Shown here: piece by piece, positions 1-6,448 of the stretch
Numbering within the stretch: the first letter of the stretch is position 1
Layout: each line of letters starts with the position of its first letter
Assembly (NCBI GenBank): GCA_947305675.1
Contig: CAMZED010000080.1
Coordinates: forward strand, 1 to 6,740
Length of the DNA stretch: 6,740 nt
Source: an uncultured Clostridia bacterium
GTDB taxonomy: Bacteria > Bacillota > Clostridia > Oscillospirales > CAG-382
Direction: 5' to 3'
The notes under the pieces: generated by a model
What the model was told of the DNA's origin: nothing
Databases searched by the model: none
The model's input: only the letters and a program-made list of their open reading frames with translations
Made by a program: the position numbers and the translations under genes

Positions 1-65
1 GCGATAACGGCGATAACGATCACGAGTTCAACGATCGTGAAGCCTTTTTTGTTGGATTTTTTCAT
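1..65 (-). CDS. Type IV prepilin-like protein, N-terminus only (cut by window edge)
   Basis: Read leftward from the ATG at 65-63, the 21 complete codons encode a basic leader (MKKSNKK) followed by GFTIVELVIVIAVI. This is a class III (prepilin) signal: Gly at residue 8 before the cleavage point, Phe as mature residue 1, Glu at mature position 5, then a hydrophobic helix. In the family, prepilin peptidase cleaves after the Gly and N-methylates the Phe, and the helix packs into a pilus or pseudopilus core. An AAAGG ribosome site on the minus strand (81-77) lies 11 bases before the start. The gene is divergent from the peptidase gene. The rest of the protein lies outside the window, so major pilin, minor pilin, ComGC-like pseudopilin or another protein with this leader cannot be told apart. 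Confidence 0.88.
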   Translation of the reverse strand, partial: MKKSNKKGFTIVELVIVIAVI

Positions 66-175
66 GATAAATTTAACCTTTCAATTTTTTTTGATTCAAA
101 TTTTTTGTTTTGGCGTTATTACGCGGCTTTTTACGGGTTTTTTACCCAAAATTAGTTTTTTGTTTTTGCGGCGAT

Positions 176-187
176 TTCCGGACGGAA
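176..187. other. Short perfect inverted repeat between divergent genes
   Basis: TTCCG (176-180), a GA spacer and CGGAA (183-187) form a 12-base dyad. It lies about 38 bases upstream of the proposed -35 element of the peptidase promoter and about 110 bases upstream of the pilin start. It could be an operator in the shared control region, but a dyad this short can arise by chance and no second copy was noticed. Confidence 0.2.
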
Positions 188-225
188 GACAAGCAATAAT
201 TAACAAACAAACGAGGTTTTACATA

Positions 226-254
226 TTGAATTTTAGATAAATATGTGATAAAAT
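226..254 (+). promoter_or_regulatory. Probable sigmaA-type promoter for the M3 peptidase gene
   Basis: TTGAAT (226-231) and TAAAAT (249-254) are separated by exactly 17 bases, and the -10 is preceded by TGA (246-248), giving an extended -10 of TGATAAAAT. Transcription would start near 260-262, leaving a leader of about 20 bases that contains the AGAAAGTAGGGA ribosome site (265-276) before the ATG at 283. The region is AT-rich, unlike the coding DNA. Assignment is by consensus match only. I found no equally good promoter for the leftward pilin gene in 66-225. Confidence 0.65.
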
Positions 255-282
255 GAAATTTAACAGAAAGTAGGGACATATT

Positions 283-2229
283 ATGAAAAAGATCGCAGCG
301 GCTCTGCTGTCAATTATTTTTGTTTTATCCGCGGCGGCGGGGGCGGTGCCGTCCCGCCGGGAAACCTCGTTTTTCACCGCGCGCTATCATTCCGGGGCGG
401 ACTTTAACGATATGAAGTTTGAACTTATCGATCCTTCGCCGGTGCTTGAAAAGTTCGATTCGGTACGCGCGCTTTTGTCCGATCCGGGCAACATAAAAGC
501 CGTCGCCGCCGGGTTCAAAGAGGCTTGCGACGCCGCCGCTTACGCCGATACGATGCATGCGCTTGCGCTTGTTTATTCCAGCCTCGACGCCGCCGACGAC
601 ACCCTTGCCGAACAATATGCCGACGCCGAGGAAGCCGGAATGGTCATTACAGACGCGCTCAATCTGCTTGCGCGGGATATTTCGCTTTCGCCGTGCGCCG
701 CCGCGCTGGAAGGGATAATTTCCGCCGAAGAGATCGCCGAGCTTGCCGATTACGAGCCTTTGACCGAAGAACAGCTTGATCTTACAAGGTCGATAACCGA
801 GCTCGAAAACGAATACAACAAAGACCATTCGAACGGGCTTGCAATTTATCCGGAAATTGTCGCTTTGCGCAACAAACTCGCAAAAACTTACGGCTATGAC
901 AATTTTTACGAATACGCTTATCCTAACTTGTATAACCGCGATTATTCGCCCGCCGATCTCGACGGGTTCCGCGAATCGGTAAGGACTTATCTCATAACGG
1001 CTTACGCGGCGGTTTCCGAAAAATATTTCCAAAACAGTTCCGCGCTCGATAAATATACCGACATTTACGGCAAAAACGCGCTCGATCTCATACGTCCGTA
1101 CGTTTACGCGTTGTCGTCCGAGCTCGGCGAATCGTTCGATTATCTTTGCGATCACGCGCTTATCGACGACGAAATGAGCGAAAAAAAGACCGCCGGCGGT
1201 TATACCGTCACGCTTCCTTCGCACGGGACCGCGTTCATATTCGGAAATCCTTCCGGGTGGTTCGGCGACGTTTGCACCGTTATACACGAATTCGGGCATT
1301 ACAACAACGATTACTGGCAGGCTTCCTCCTGGAACGGCGCGCCGAAATCCTATGATTCGCTCGAAGTCCATTCGCAGGGGCTTGAACTCCTTTTCATGCA
1401 CTATTACGACGAAATGTTCGGCGCCGATTCCTTCGCCGCGCAATGCTATACCGCTTACCGCCACCTTTCATCGATAATCGAAGGCGTTGTGATCGACGAA
1501 CTCGAACGTTACGCCTATACGGAATCAGACCTTACTTCGGCGAAGGTGAGCAAAAAATACGGCGAGATATTCTCTTCCTACGGACTTTATACAAGCGCGA
1601 CCGATTATTGGTCGCGGATCCCGCATCTGTTCACAAGCCCGTGTTATTATATAAGCTACGCGACCTCCGCGGCGGGCGCCTGGAGGTTCAGAATGGATTC
1701 CTATAAAGATTATTACGCCGCCGTCGACAAATATCTGCGTTTTACGGCGCTGGATACAAGTTACGGTTTCAACGAATCGTTCAAAGAGGTGGGGTTCGGA
1801 TCTCCGCTCAGCGGCGAATATATCAAACAGCTTGCAAAAATGCTCGTCGCCTGGACGGAAGACCCCGATACTTTCTCCGAAAAAGAACATTCAGGCGAAC
1901 CTTCTTTTGCGGTTTCGGAACCGGATCCCGCGTATTCCGAGCCTTTATCCGAAGAACCGACCGAAGATCCTTCCGAAGAACCGTCCGCGGCGGATTCCGG
2001 ACCGGAGTCCGAACCCGTATCCGAACCGGATGACGGCGATCATTTGGCCGAACCGGGTATCTCTTCGGAAGAACCGCGCGGCGAAAGCACGTCTTCCGCC
2101 GCGGCGGAAAAAAGCTTACCGTCGGGCGACAACGGCGGGACCGTCGCCGCGATCGTTATCGGCGGGCTGCTCGCCGCGGTTTTGATTACCGCGGGAGTGA
2201 TGATTATTATTAAAAAACGGCGCCGCTGA
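283..2229 (+). CDS. Exported, membrane-anchored M3-family zinc metallopeptidase (oligoendopeptidase F-like)
   Basis: This 648-residue protein probably hydrolyses peptides outside the cell. Residues 1 to about 21 form a signal peptide: MKK, a hydrophobic core, then an AGA-type cleavage site. The zinc site is HEFGH at 335-339 (His335, Glu336, His339) with a likely third ligand Glu361 in SLEVHSQGLE, the HExxH-plus-downstream-Glu layout of MEROPS family M3. WSRIPHLF (443-450) followed by a Tyr cluster (455, 456, 459) matches the M3 substrate-binding His/Tyr region. The catalytic part ends near residue 526. Residues 527-617 are a Ser/Glu/Pro-rich linker, followed by one hydrophobic helix (about 621-643) and the tail KKRRR, which predicts anchoring with the enzyme outside. 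The start at 283 has an AAAGTAGGGA ribosome site. Most M3B enzymes are cytoplasmic and lack the leader and anchor. The family call is firm; the exact substrate is unknown. Confidence 0.9.
   Translation: MKKIAAALLSIIFVLSAAAGAVPSRRETSFFTARYHSGADFNDMKFELIDPSPVLEKFDSVRALLSDPGNIKAVAAGFKEACDAAAYADTMHALALVYSSLDAADDTLAEQYADAEEAGMVITDALNLLARDISLSPCAAALEGIISAEEIAELADYEPLTEEQLDLTRSITELENEYNKDHSNGLAIYPEIVALRNKLAKTYGYDNFYEYAYPNLYNRDYSPADLDGFRESVRTYLITAYAAVSEKYFQNSSALDKYTDIYGKNALDLIRPYVYALSSELGESFDYLCDHALIDDEMSEKKTAGGYTVTLPSHGTAFIFGNPSGWFGDVCTVIHEFGHYNNDYWQASSWNGAPKSYDSLEVHSQGLELLFMHYYDEMFGADSFAAQCYTAYRHLSSIIEGVVIDELERYAYTESDLTSAKVSKKYGEIFSSYGLYTSATDYWSRIPHLFTSPCYYISYATSAAGAWRFRMDSYKDYYAAVDKYLRFTALDTSYGFNESFKEVGFGSPLSGEYIKQLAKMLVAWTEDPDTFSEKEHSGEPSFAVSEPDPAYSEPLSEEPTEDPSEEPSAADSGPESEPVSEPDDGDHLAEPGISSEEPRGESTSSAAAEKSLPSGDNGGTVAAIVIGGLLAAVLITAGVMIIIKKRRR
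1948..1983 (+). repeat. Short direct repeat in the Ser/Glu/Pro linker of the peptidase
   Basis: The 12-mer TCCGAAGAACCG occurs at 1948-1959 and 1972-1983, 24 bases apart, each encoding Ser-Glu-Glu-Pro. A one-base variant, TCGGAAGAACCG, encodes the same residues at 2065-2076. The surrounding linker is built from related SEP/SEEP units. Such low-complexity stalks are flexible wall-spanning spacers and commonly grow or shrink by slippage. The repeat is visible directly; the role is inferred. Confidence 0.55.
2182..2210 (+). promoter_or_regulatory. Possible internal promoter for the rnf operon
   Basis: TTGATT (2182-2187) and TATTAT (2205-2210) are 17 bases apart, inside the 3' end of the peptidase gene where the membrane helix is encoded. 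Transcription would begin near 2217, giving a leader of about 55 bases before rnfC. The -10 falls on a run of Ile codons (ATT), so a chance match is quite possible. It would allow rnf to be expressed independently of the peptidase. Confidence 0.3.
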
Positions 2230-2234
2230 CGCCG
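2218..2234 (+). other. GC-rich hairpin spanning the peptidase stop codon
   Basis: CGGCG (2218-2222) can pair with CGCCG (2230-2234) around a 7-base loop that includes the TGA stop at 2227-2229. No T-run follows (the next bases are CCAATCCGAAG), so this is not a convincing intrinsic terminator. If the internal promoter is real, the hairpin would sit at the very 5' end of the rnf transcript and might stabilise it. With only five pairs the evidence is weak. Confidence 0.25.
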
Positions 2235-2259
2235 CCAATCCGAAGAATAAAACTCAGTC

Positions 2260-2265
2260 AGGGGG
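2260..2265 (+). promoter_or_regulatory. Ribosome binding site that decides the rnfC start
   Basis: AGGGGG ends at 2265, one base before the in-frame ATG at 2267 and seven bases before the second in-frame ATG at 2273. Only the second has normal spacing, so translation most likely begins at 2273. This drops Met-Asn from the longest reading frame. Confidence 0.7.
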
Positions 2266-2272
2266 AATGAAT

Positions 2273-3604
2273 ATGTTTTCGAAAACCTTCCGCGGCGGGA
2301 TACATCCTGCCGACGGAAAATCGCTTTCCCGCGATTGCGCGATAAAAAAACTTATTCCGAAAGGCGATCTCGTCTTTTTGATGAACCAGCATATCGGCGC
2401 GCCCGCTCAGCCCTGCGTCGCTGTCGGTGACAAGGTGCTTGTCGGGCAGACGATCGCAAATCCCGGCGGATTTGTCTCGGCGCCGATAATTAGTTCGGTT
2501 TCCGGCACGGTAAAATCCGTCGCTTCGCACGCCTGCGCCAACGGCGACGCGGCGCTTGCCGTCACCGTTGTCAACGATAACGAATACCGGACGGTCGATG
2601 GCTACGGAACCGAGCGCGATTACCGCTCGCTTTCCCCCGACGAGATCAGGAATATCGTCCGCGACGCCGGGATCGTCGGTATGGGCGGAGCCGGATTCCC
2701 GACTCACGTCAAGTTCGCCGTGAAGCCCGGCGTGGTGATCGACAGGATCATCTGCAACGCCGCGGAATGCGAACCTTACATAACCTGCGATTACCGCCTT
2801 ATGGTCGAAAACCCCGATATGGCGGTGCTCGGGATGCGGATTATTATGTCGATGTTTCCCGGCTCGAAAGGCGTTTTCGGAGTTGAGGACAACAAGCCGG
2901 AAGGGATCGCGGCGCTTAAAAAGGCAAGCGAAAACGACTCGGATATCTCGGTCGTCGCACTTAAAAAGAAATATCCGCAGGGCGGCGAGCGAATGCTTAT
3001 AAGCGCGATCACCGGCAAAAAGATCAATTCCAAAATGCTTCCCGCCGACGCCGGATGCATAGTGGTCAACTACGCTTCGCTCATCGCCGTTGCCGACGCG
3101 GTATCGTTCAACCGCCCGCTCACGCACCGCGTGGTTACCGTCACCGGCGACGCGATCAAGCAACCCGGCAACTTCGAGGTCCCGATCGGAACCAACGTTT
3201 CGGAACTTATAGAGGCGGCGGGCGGGTTCGTTACCGACCCGGAAAAGATAATTTTCGGCGGCCCGATGATGGGCGCGGCGGTTTATTCGCTCGACCTTCC
3301 GGTAAACAAGACCACTTCTTGCGTGCTTTGCTTCATCAACGACGCCGCCGACGTCGAACCCGGAGAATGCATCCGCTGCGGAAAATGCCTTACGGCTTGC
3401 CCCGAACGTCTTATGCCGATAAAACTCAAAAATACCGCCGACGTCGGCGATTACGCCGAGTTCGAAAGACTTAACGGGCTTGAATGCATCAGCTGCGGCT
3501 GCTGTACTTATATCTGCCCTGCGAAGCGAAGACTTTCGCAGGCTATCACTGCGGCAAAGAATCATATCATTGCCGAGAAAAAGAAAGCGGCGGTGAAAAA
3601 ATGA
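2273..3604 (+). CDS. rnfC: Rnf complex subunit C, NADH/FMN-binding and iron-sulfur subunit
   Basis: This 443-residue protein is the cytoplasmic, peripheral subunit that passes electrons to NAD+. Domains in order: an N-terminal RnfC barrel-sandwich region (about 1-110); a complex I 51 kDa-like nucleotide/flavin domain with GMGGAGFPT at 136-144 and NAAECEPY at 162-169; an SLBB-like region (about 280-330); and two [4Fe-4S] motifs, CIRCGKCLTACP (Cys366, 369, 372, 376) and CISCGCCTYICP (Cys405, 408, 411, 415). The protein ends in a short Lys-rich tail, without the long C-terminal extension of Escherichia coli RsxC, so it resembles the compact clostridial form. An additional Cys350-x-x-Cys353 pair precedes the first cluster. 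The gene starts 43 bases after the peptidase stop and overlaps rnfD by ATGA. Confidence 0.96.
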   Translation: MFSKTFRGGIHPADGKSLSRDCAIKKLIPKGDLVFLMNQHIGAPAQPCVAVGDKVLVGQTIANPGGFVSAPIISSVSGTVKSVASHACANGDAALAVTVVNDNEYRTVDGYGTERDYRSLSPDEIRNIVRDAGIVGMGGAGFPTHVKFAVKPGVVIDRIICNAAECEPYITCDYRLMVENPDMAVLGMRIIMSMFPGSKGVFGVEDNKPEGIAALKKASENDSDISVVALKKKYPQGGERMLISAITGKKINSKMLPADAGCIVVNYASLIAVADAVSFNRPLTHRVVTVTGDAIKQPGNFEVPIGTNVSELIEAAGGFVTDPEKIIFGGPMMGAAVYSLDLPVNKTTSCVLCFINDAADVEPGECIRCGKCLTACPERLMPIKLKNTADVGDYAEFERLNGLECISCGCCTYICPAKRRLSQAITAAKNHIIAEKKKAAVKK

Positions 3605-4545
3605 AAACGGTAAACGTATCGATATCTCCGCATATACGCACGGGGCGTTCGACCGCGTCGATAATGCTCGACGTAATAATCGCGCTGCTCCCTTCGATCG
3701 GGATGGGCGTTTATGTGTTCGGCTGGCGGACTCTTCTTATCACCGCGATAAGCGTGGCGTCCTGCGTCGTAACCGAATACGTCTATGAAAAACTTATGAA
3801 ACTGCCGGTCACCGTCGGCGACCTCAGCGCCGTAGTCACCGGGCTTATACTTGCCGCGTGCCTTTATTCTACCGCTCCGTGGTGGATCCCGCTTATCGGC
3901 GGCGTGTTTGCGATCCTTGTCGTAAAAATGCTTTTCGGCGGGATCGGACAGAACTTTATGAACCCGGCACTCGCGGCGAGGTGTTTCCTCTTGCTTTCCT
4001 TCTCGCGGATAATGACCGATTACCCCGTGATCGACGGTTTGTCGAGCGCGACTCCGCTTATGATCGCCAACTCCGGCGAAACCGTCGGTTACACCGAACT
4101 GTTTGTCGGCACCCACTCGGGATGCATCGGCGAAACCTCGGTGATAGCGATAATTATCGGCGCGCTTTATTTGTTTGCAAGAAGGGTCATCAGCCCGCGT
4201 GCCCCGATCACCGTCATCGGTTCGACCGTGGCGTTCGTTGCGTTGTTCAGCCTTATAAAAGGCGATCCGCTCACCTTTAACCATCTTGCGGTACACGCGC
4301 TCGGCGGCGGATTGCTTATCGGCGCCGTGTTTATGGCTTCGGATTACGCGACGACTCCCGTCACATTCTGGGGGCAGATAATTTTCGGCGTGATAGTCGG
4401 ATTGATCACCGCGGTATTGCGCGTGTTCGGCGGAACGACAGAGGGCATATCTTTTGCGATAATCATTACCAACCTTTTGACTCCCGTGATCGAAAAACTT
4501 ACTTATCCCCGTCCTTTCGGCGTAAGAAAGGAGAAAAAGTCATGA
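3601..4545 (+). CDS. rnfD: Rnf complex subunit D, membrane flavoprotein and ion-translocating subunit
   Basis: This 314-residue, strongly hydrophobic protein belongs to the NqrB/RnfD family. It carries covalent FMN and is thought to form part of the ion pathway. Family hallmarks seen are FGGIGQNFMNPA at 112-123, the SATPL segment with Thr151 as the probable flavin-linked Thr, and GCIGETS at 174-180. The N-terminus MKTVNVSISPHIRTG is typical of RnfD, with the conserved SPH before the first membrane helix. The reading frame stays open upstream to about 3484, but the start at 3601 matches the family N-terminus and overlaps the rnfC stop (ATGA). The ribosome site is poor (GGTGA at 3592-3596, four bases before the start), so translation probably depends on coupling to rnfC. 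Covalent flavin on Thr151 is inferred from the family. Confidence 0.95.
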   Translation: MKTVNVSISPHIRTGRSTASIMLDVIIALLPSIGMGVYVFGWRTLLITAISVASCVVTEYVYEKLMKLPVTVGDLSAVVTGLILAACLYSTAPWWIPLIGGVFAILVVKMLFGGIGQNFMNPALAARCFLLLSFSRIMTDYPVIDGLSSATPLMIANSGETVGYTELFVGTHSGCIGETSVIAIIIGALYLFARRVISPRAPITVIGSTVAFVALFSLIKGDPLTFNHLAVHALGGGLLIGAVFMASDYATTPVTFWGQIIFGVIVGLITAVLRVFGGTTEGISFAIIITNLLTPVIEKLTYPRPFGVRKEKKS

Positions 4546-5144
4546 AAAAAGCGATCGTAAAAGACACGTTGAGGCTTGCGGCAATAACACTTATCGCCGC
4601 TTTGCTGCTCGCTTTGGTATATCAGCTTACAAAAGACGTTATCGCCGAAGCCGAAGCCGCCGAAAGAATGGAATCTTTCCACGCGGTCTATCCCGAAGCA
4701 GAAAGTTTCGAAAAAATTGACGGCAACCTGGTTTCGGACTGGAACGCCGCTCATTCGACCAACGCGGTGATCGAAGGATACGACGCTCTCGATGGCGAAG
4801 GGAACCGCACCGGCATAGTTTTATCGGTGGTTTCCCATAACGGTTACGGCGGGGACGTGGTGCTTTCGGTGGGATTCGGTCCCGACTGCACGGTTACAAA
4901 CGTAAAAGTCACTTCGATGAGCGAAACTTCGGGGCTCGGCGCCAACTGTACCAAAGCGGAATGGGTCGCTCAGTTCTCCGGCAAAAACGCCGATTCGATC
5001 TCTTTCGTTAAAAACGGCAATCCCGCCGACGACGAGATCGACGCAATAACCGGCGCTACCATAACCACAAAAGCGGTACTGGAAGCGGTAAACAACGGCA
5101 TCGCTTTTGCCAAAGACTATTTCGGGGGTGAGGATCTTAAATGA
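4542..5144 (+). CDS. rnfG: Rnf complex subunit G, FMN-carrying electron transfer subunit
   Basis: This 200-residue protein has one N-terminal membrane helix (about 11-29) followed by a soluble extracytoplasmic FMN-binding domain of the NqrC/RnfG type. The flavinylation motif is DAITGATITT at 167-176; by family rule FMN is attached through a phosphoester to the Thr of the GAT triplet, here Thr173. Attachment normally needs the flavin transferase ApbE, which is not in this window. The start has a very good AAAGGAG (4527-4533), eight bases before the ATG, and overlaps the end of rnfD by ATGA. Length and architecture are normal for the family, with no sign of decay. Confidence 0.95.
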   Translation: MKKAIVKDTLRLAAITLIAALLLALVYQLTKDVIAEAEAAERMESFHAVYPEAESFEKIDGNLVSDWNAAHSTNAVIEGYDALDGEGNRTGIVLSVVSHNGYGGDVVLSVGFGPDCTVTNVKVTSMSETSGLGANCTKAEWVAQFSGKNADSISFVKNGNPADDEIDAITGATITTKAVLEAVNNGIAFAKDYFGGEDLK

Positions 5145-5848
5145 AAAGAGCTTTCGAAAGACTTTATAACGGCGTTATAAAAGAAAACCCCACTTTTGTG
5201 CTGATGCTCGGTATGTGTCCGACGCTGGCTGTAACCACTTCGGCGATCAACGGGCTCGGTATGGGGCTTTCCACCTGCGCGGTGCTTATGATGTCGAACC
5301 TTATGATATCGCTGCTGCGTAAATTTATTCCCGACCGCGTAAGAATGCCGGCGTTCATTGTCGTCGTCGCATCGTTCGTGACGATAGTCGATCTGCTTAT
5401 GCAGGCTTACGTCCGCACTCTCTACGCTTCGCTCGGGCTTTATATCCCGCTTATCGTCGTAAACTGCATTATTCTCGGCAGGGCGGAAGCCTATGCTTCC
5501 AAGAACCCGCCGCTGCCCTCGTTCTTCGACGGCTTGGGCATGGGGCTCGGGTTTACCGGCGCCCTCACCCTTATCGGCGCTTTCCGCGAACTGCTCGGCG
5601 CGGGTACGATATTCGGGTTCACGGTAATGCCCGACGGTTTCGAACCTGTTTCGCTTATGATAATGGCTCCCGGTGCGTTCTTTGTGCTTGCAATGCTCAC
5701 TGCATTGCAAAACAAGCTCAAAGCTCCGAGTGCGACAAACCGCGCGCCCGATAAATTCTGCAGCGGGAACTGCGCTTCCTGCGCCGATTCTTCCTGCCAT
5801 ATAGGCGTAAAAGAATCAAAAGAGGAAAAGGAGGATAAAGAAGTATGA
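5141..5848 (+). CDS. rnfE: Rnf complex subunit E, membrane subunit with a Cys-rich C-terminal tail
   Basis: This 235-residue protein of the NqrD/RnfE family is predicted to have six membrane helices. Cys26 in LGMCPTLAVT and Cys109 in VVNCIILGRAEA are the conserved pair that, with the matching pair in RnfA, holds the membrane-embedded Fe-S centre. The N-terminus is basic (MKRAFERLYNGVIK), consistent with the cytoplasmic N- and C-termini described for E. coli RnfE. The hydrophobic core ends near residue 190. After it comes an extension with Cys207-x3-Cys211-x2-Cys214-x4-Cys219-His220 and then a charged Lys/Glu end. This tail is absent from the short proteobacterial homologues; how widespread it is in Clostridia I cannot say from sequence alone. 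GGTGAGG (5127-5133) lies seven bases before the ATG, and the gene overlaps both neighbours by ATGA. Confidence 0.94.
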   Translation: MKRAFERLYNGVIKENPTFVLMLGMCPTLAVTTSAINGLGMGLSTCAVLMMSNLMISLLRKFIPDRVRMPAFIVVVASFVTIVDLLMQAYVRTLYASLGLYIPLIVVNCIILGRAEAYASKNPPLPSFFDGLGMGLGFTGALTLIGAFRELLGAGTIFGFTVMPDGFEPVSLMIMAPGAFFVLAMLTALQNKLKAPSATNRAPDKFCSGNCASCADSSCHIGVKESKEEKEDKEV

Positions 5849-6432
5849 ACTTTTTCGCCGCTTTTCTTCTTGGTTTAATTAACTACGCCCTCATCGACAA
5901 CGTAGTTCTGGGCAGATTCCTCGGGCTTTGCCCGTTTCTCGGCGTATCGCGCAAGACGTCGACCGCCGCCGGTATGGGTACCGCCGTCGTCGTGGTAATT
6001 ACTCTTTCGTCGGCGATAACCTTTGCCATAAACAAATTCATTCTTCTTCCGCTCGATATGGTCTATATGAGGACTATCGTCTTTATCCTCATAATAGCCG
6101 CGCTTGTCCAGAGCGTCGAGATAATTCTCAAAAAGAAGATACCTTCGCTTTATAACGCGCTCGGCGTTTATCTTCCGCTTATAACGACAAACTGCGCCGT
6201 GCTCGGCGTGGCTATCGACAGCGCCCAAAAAGAGATGGGATTCGGTGAAACGATGATATTCTCGGTCGGTACCGCGGTCGGGTTCCTTATCGCGATCGTC
6301 GTTATGGCGGGCATCCGCGAGCGCATCGAGCACAACCGCATTCCCGAAGCGTTCAAAGGTATGCCTATCGTTCTGGTGGCAGCCGGACTGATGGCGATCG
6401 CGTTCTTCGGATTCAAAGGCGTTTCGTTCTGA
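5845..6432 (+). CDS. rnfA: Rnf complex subunit A, integral membrane iron-sulfur subunit
   Basis: This 195-residue protein of the NqrE/RnfA family is predicted to have six membrane helices. It is paralogous to RnfE but inserted in the opposite direction: the N-terminus MNFFAAFLLGLINY has no basic residues, as expected for an outside N-terminus, and SRK follows the first helix. Cys29 in LGLCPFLGVSRK and Cys117 in TTNCAVLGVAI are the family pair that pairs with Cys26 and Cys109 of RnfE around the membrane Fe-S centre. The ribosome site AAGGAGGA (5828-5835) is close to a perfect anti-SD match, nine bases before the ATG, and the start overlaps the rnfE stop (ATGA). Length is normal. Confidence 0.96.
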   Translation: MNFFAAFLLGLINYALIDNVVLGRFLGLCPFLGVSRKTSTAAGMGTAVVVVITLSSAITFAINKFILLPLDMVYMRTIVFILIIAALVQSVEIILKKKIPSLYNALGVYLPLITTNCAVLGVAIDSAQKEMGFGETMIFSVGTAVGFLIAIVVMAGIRERIEHNRIPEAFKGMPIVLVAAGLMAIAFFGFKGVSF

Positions 6433-6448
6433 GAGGGGTGAGGGAGAT

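Noticed and set aside
113..147. Small inverted repeats (GCGT-TATT-ACGC at 113-124 and GGGT-5-ACCC nearby) with T-runs, resembling a rightward terminator
   Set aside because: Stems are only 4 pairs, and there is no rightward gene upstream for them to terminate, since the left neighbour is transcribed the other way.
37..240. A 67-codon open frame on the plus strand in the divergent intergenic region
   Set aside because: It starts inside the prepilin gene on the other strand, has no ribosome site, and its Phe/Leu-rich content simply reflects the T-rich strand.
1832..2185. An alternative-frame open frame rich in Pro/Arg/Asn over the peptidase linker
   Set aside because: It is a shift of the repetitive Ser/Glu/Pro codons, with no start signal and no independent evidence of coding.
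2258..3565. A 435-codon open frame antisense to nearly all of rnfC, and similar ones at 325-1464, 3562-4296, 5117-5800 and 5875-6546
   Set aside because: These mirror the codon bias of the true genes, which rarely produces stops in that reverse frame. The translations are Arg/His/Gly-rich with no recognisable domains, and the plus-strand genes have complete family motifs.
3484..3600. An upstream in-frame extension of rnfD beginning at 3484
   Set aside because: It lies within the second Fe-S motif region of rnfC in another frame. The RnfD family N-terminus begins at the ATG at 3601, which overlaps the rnfC stop.
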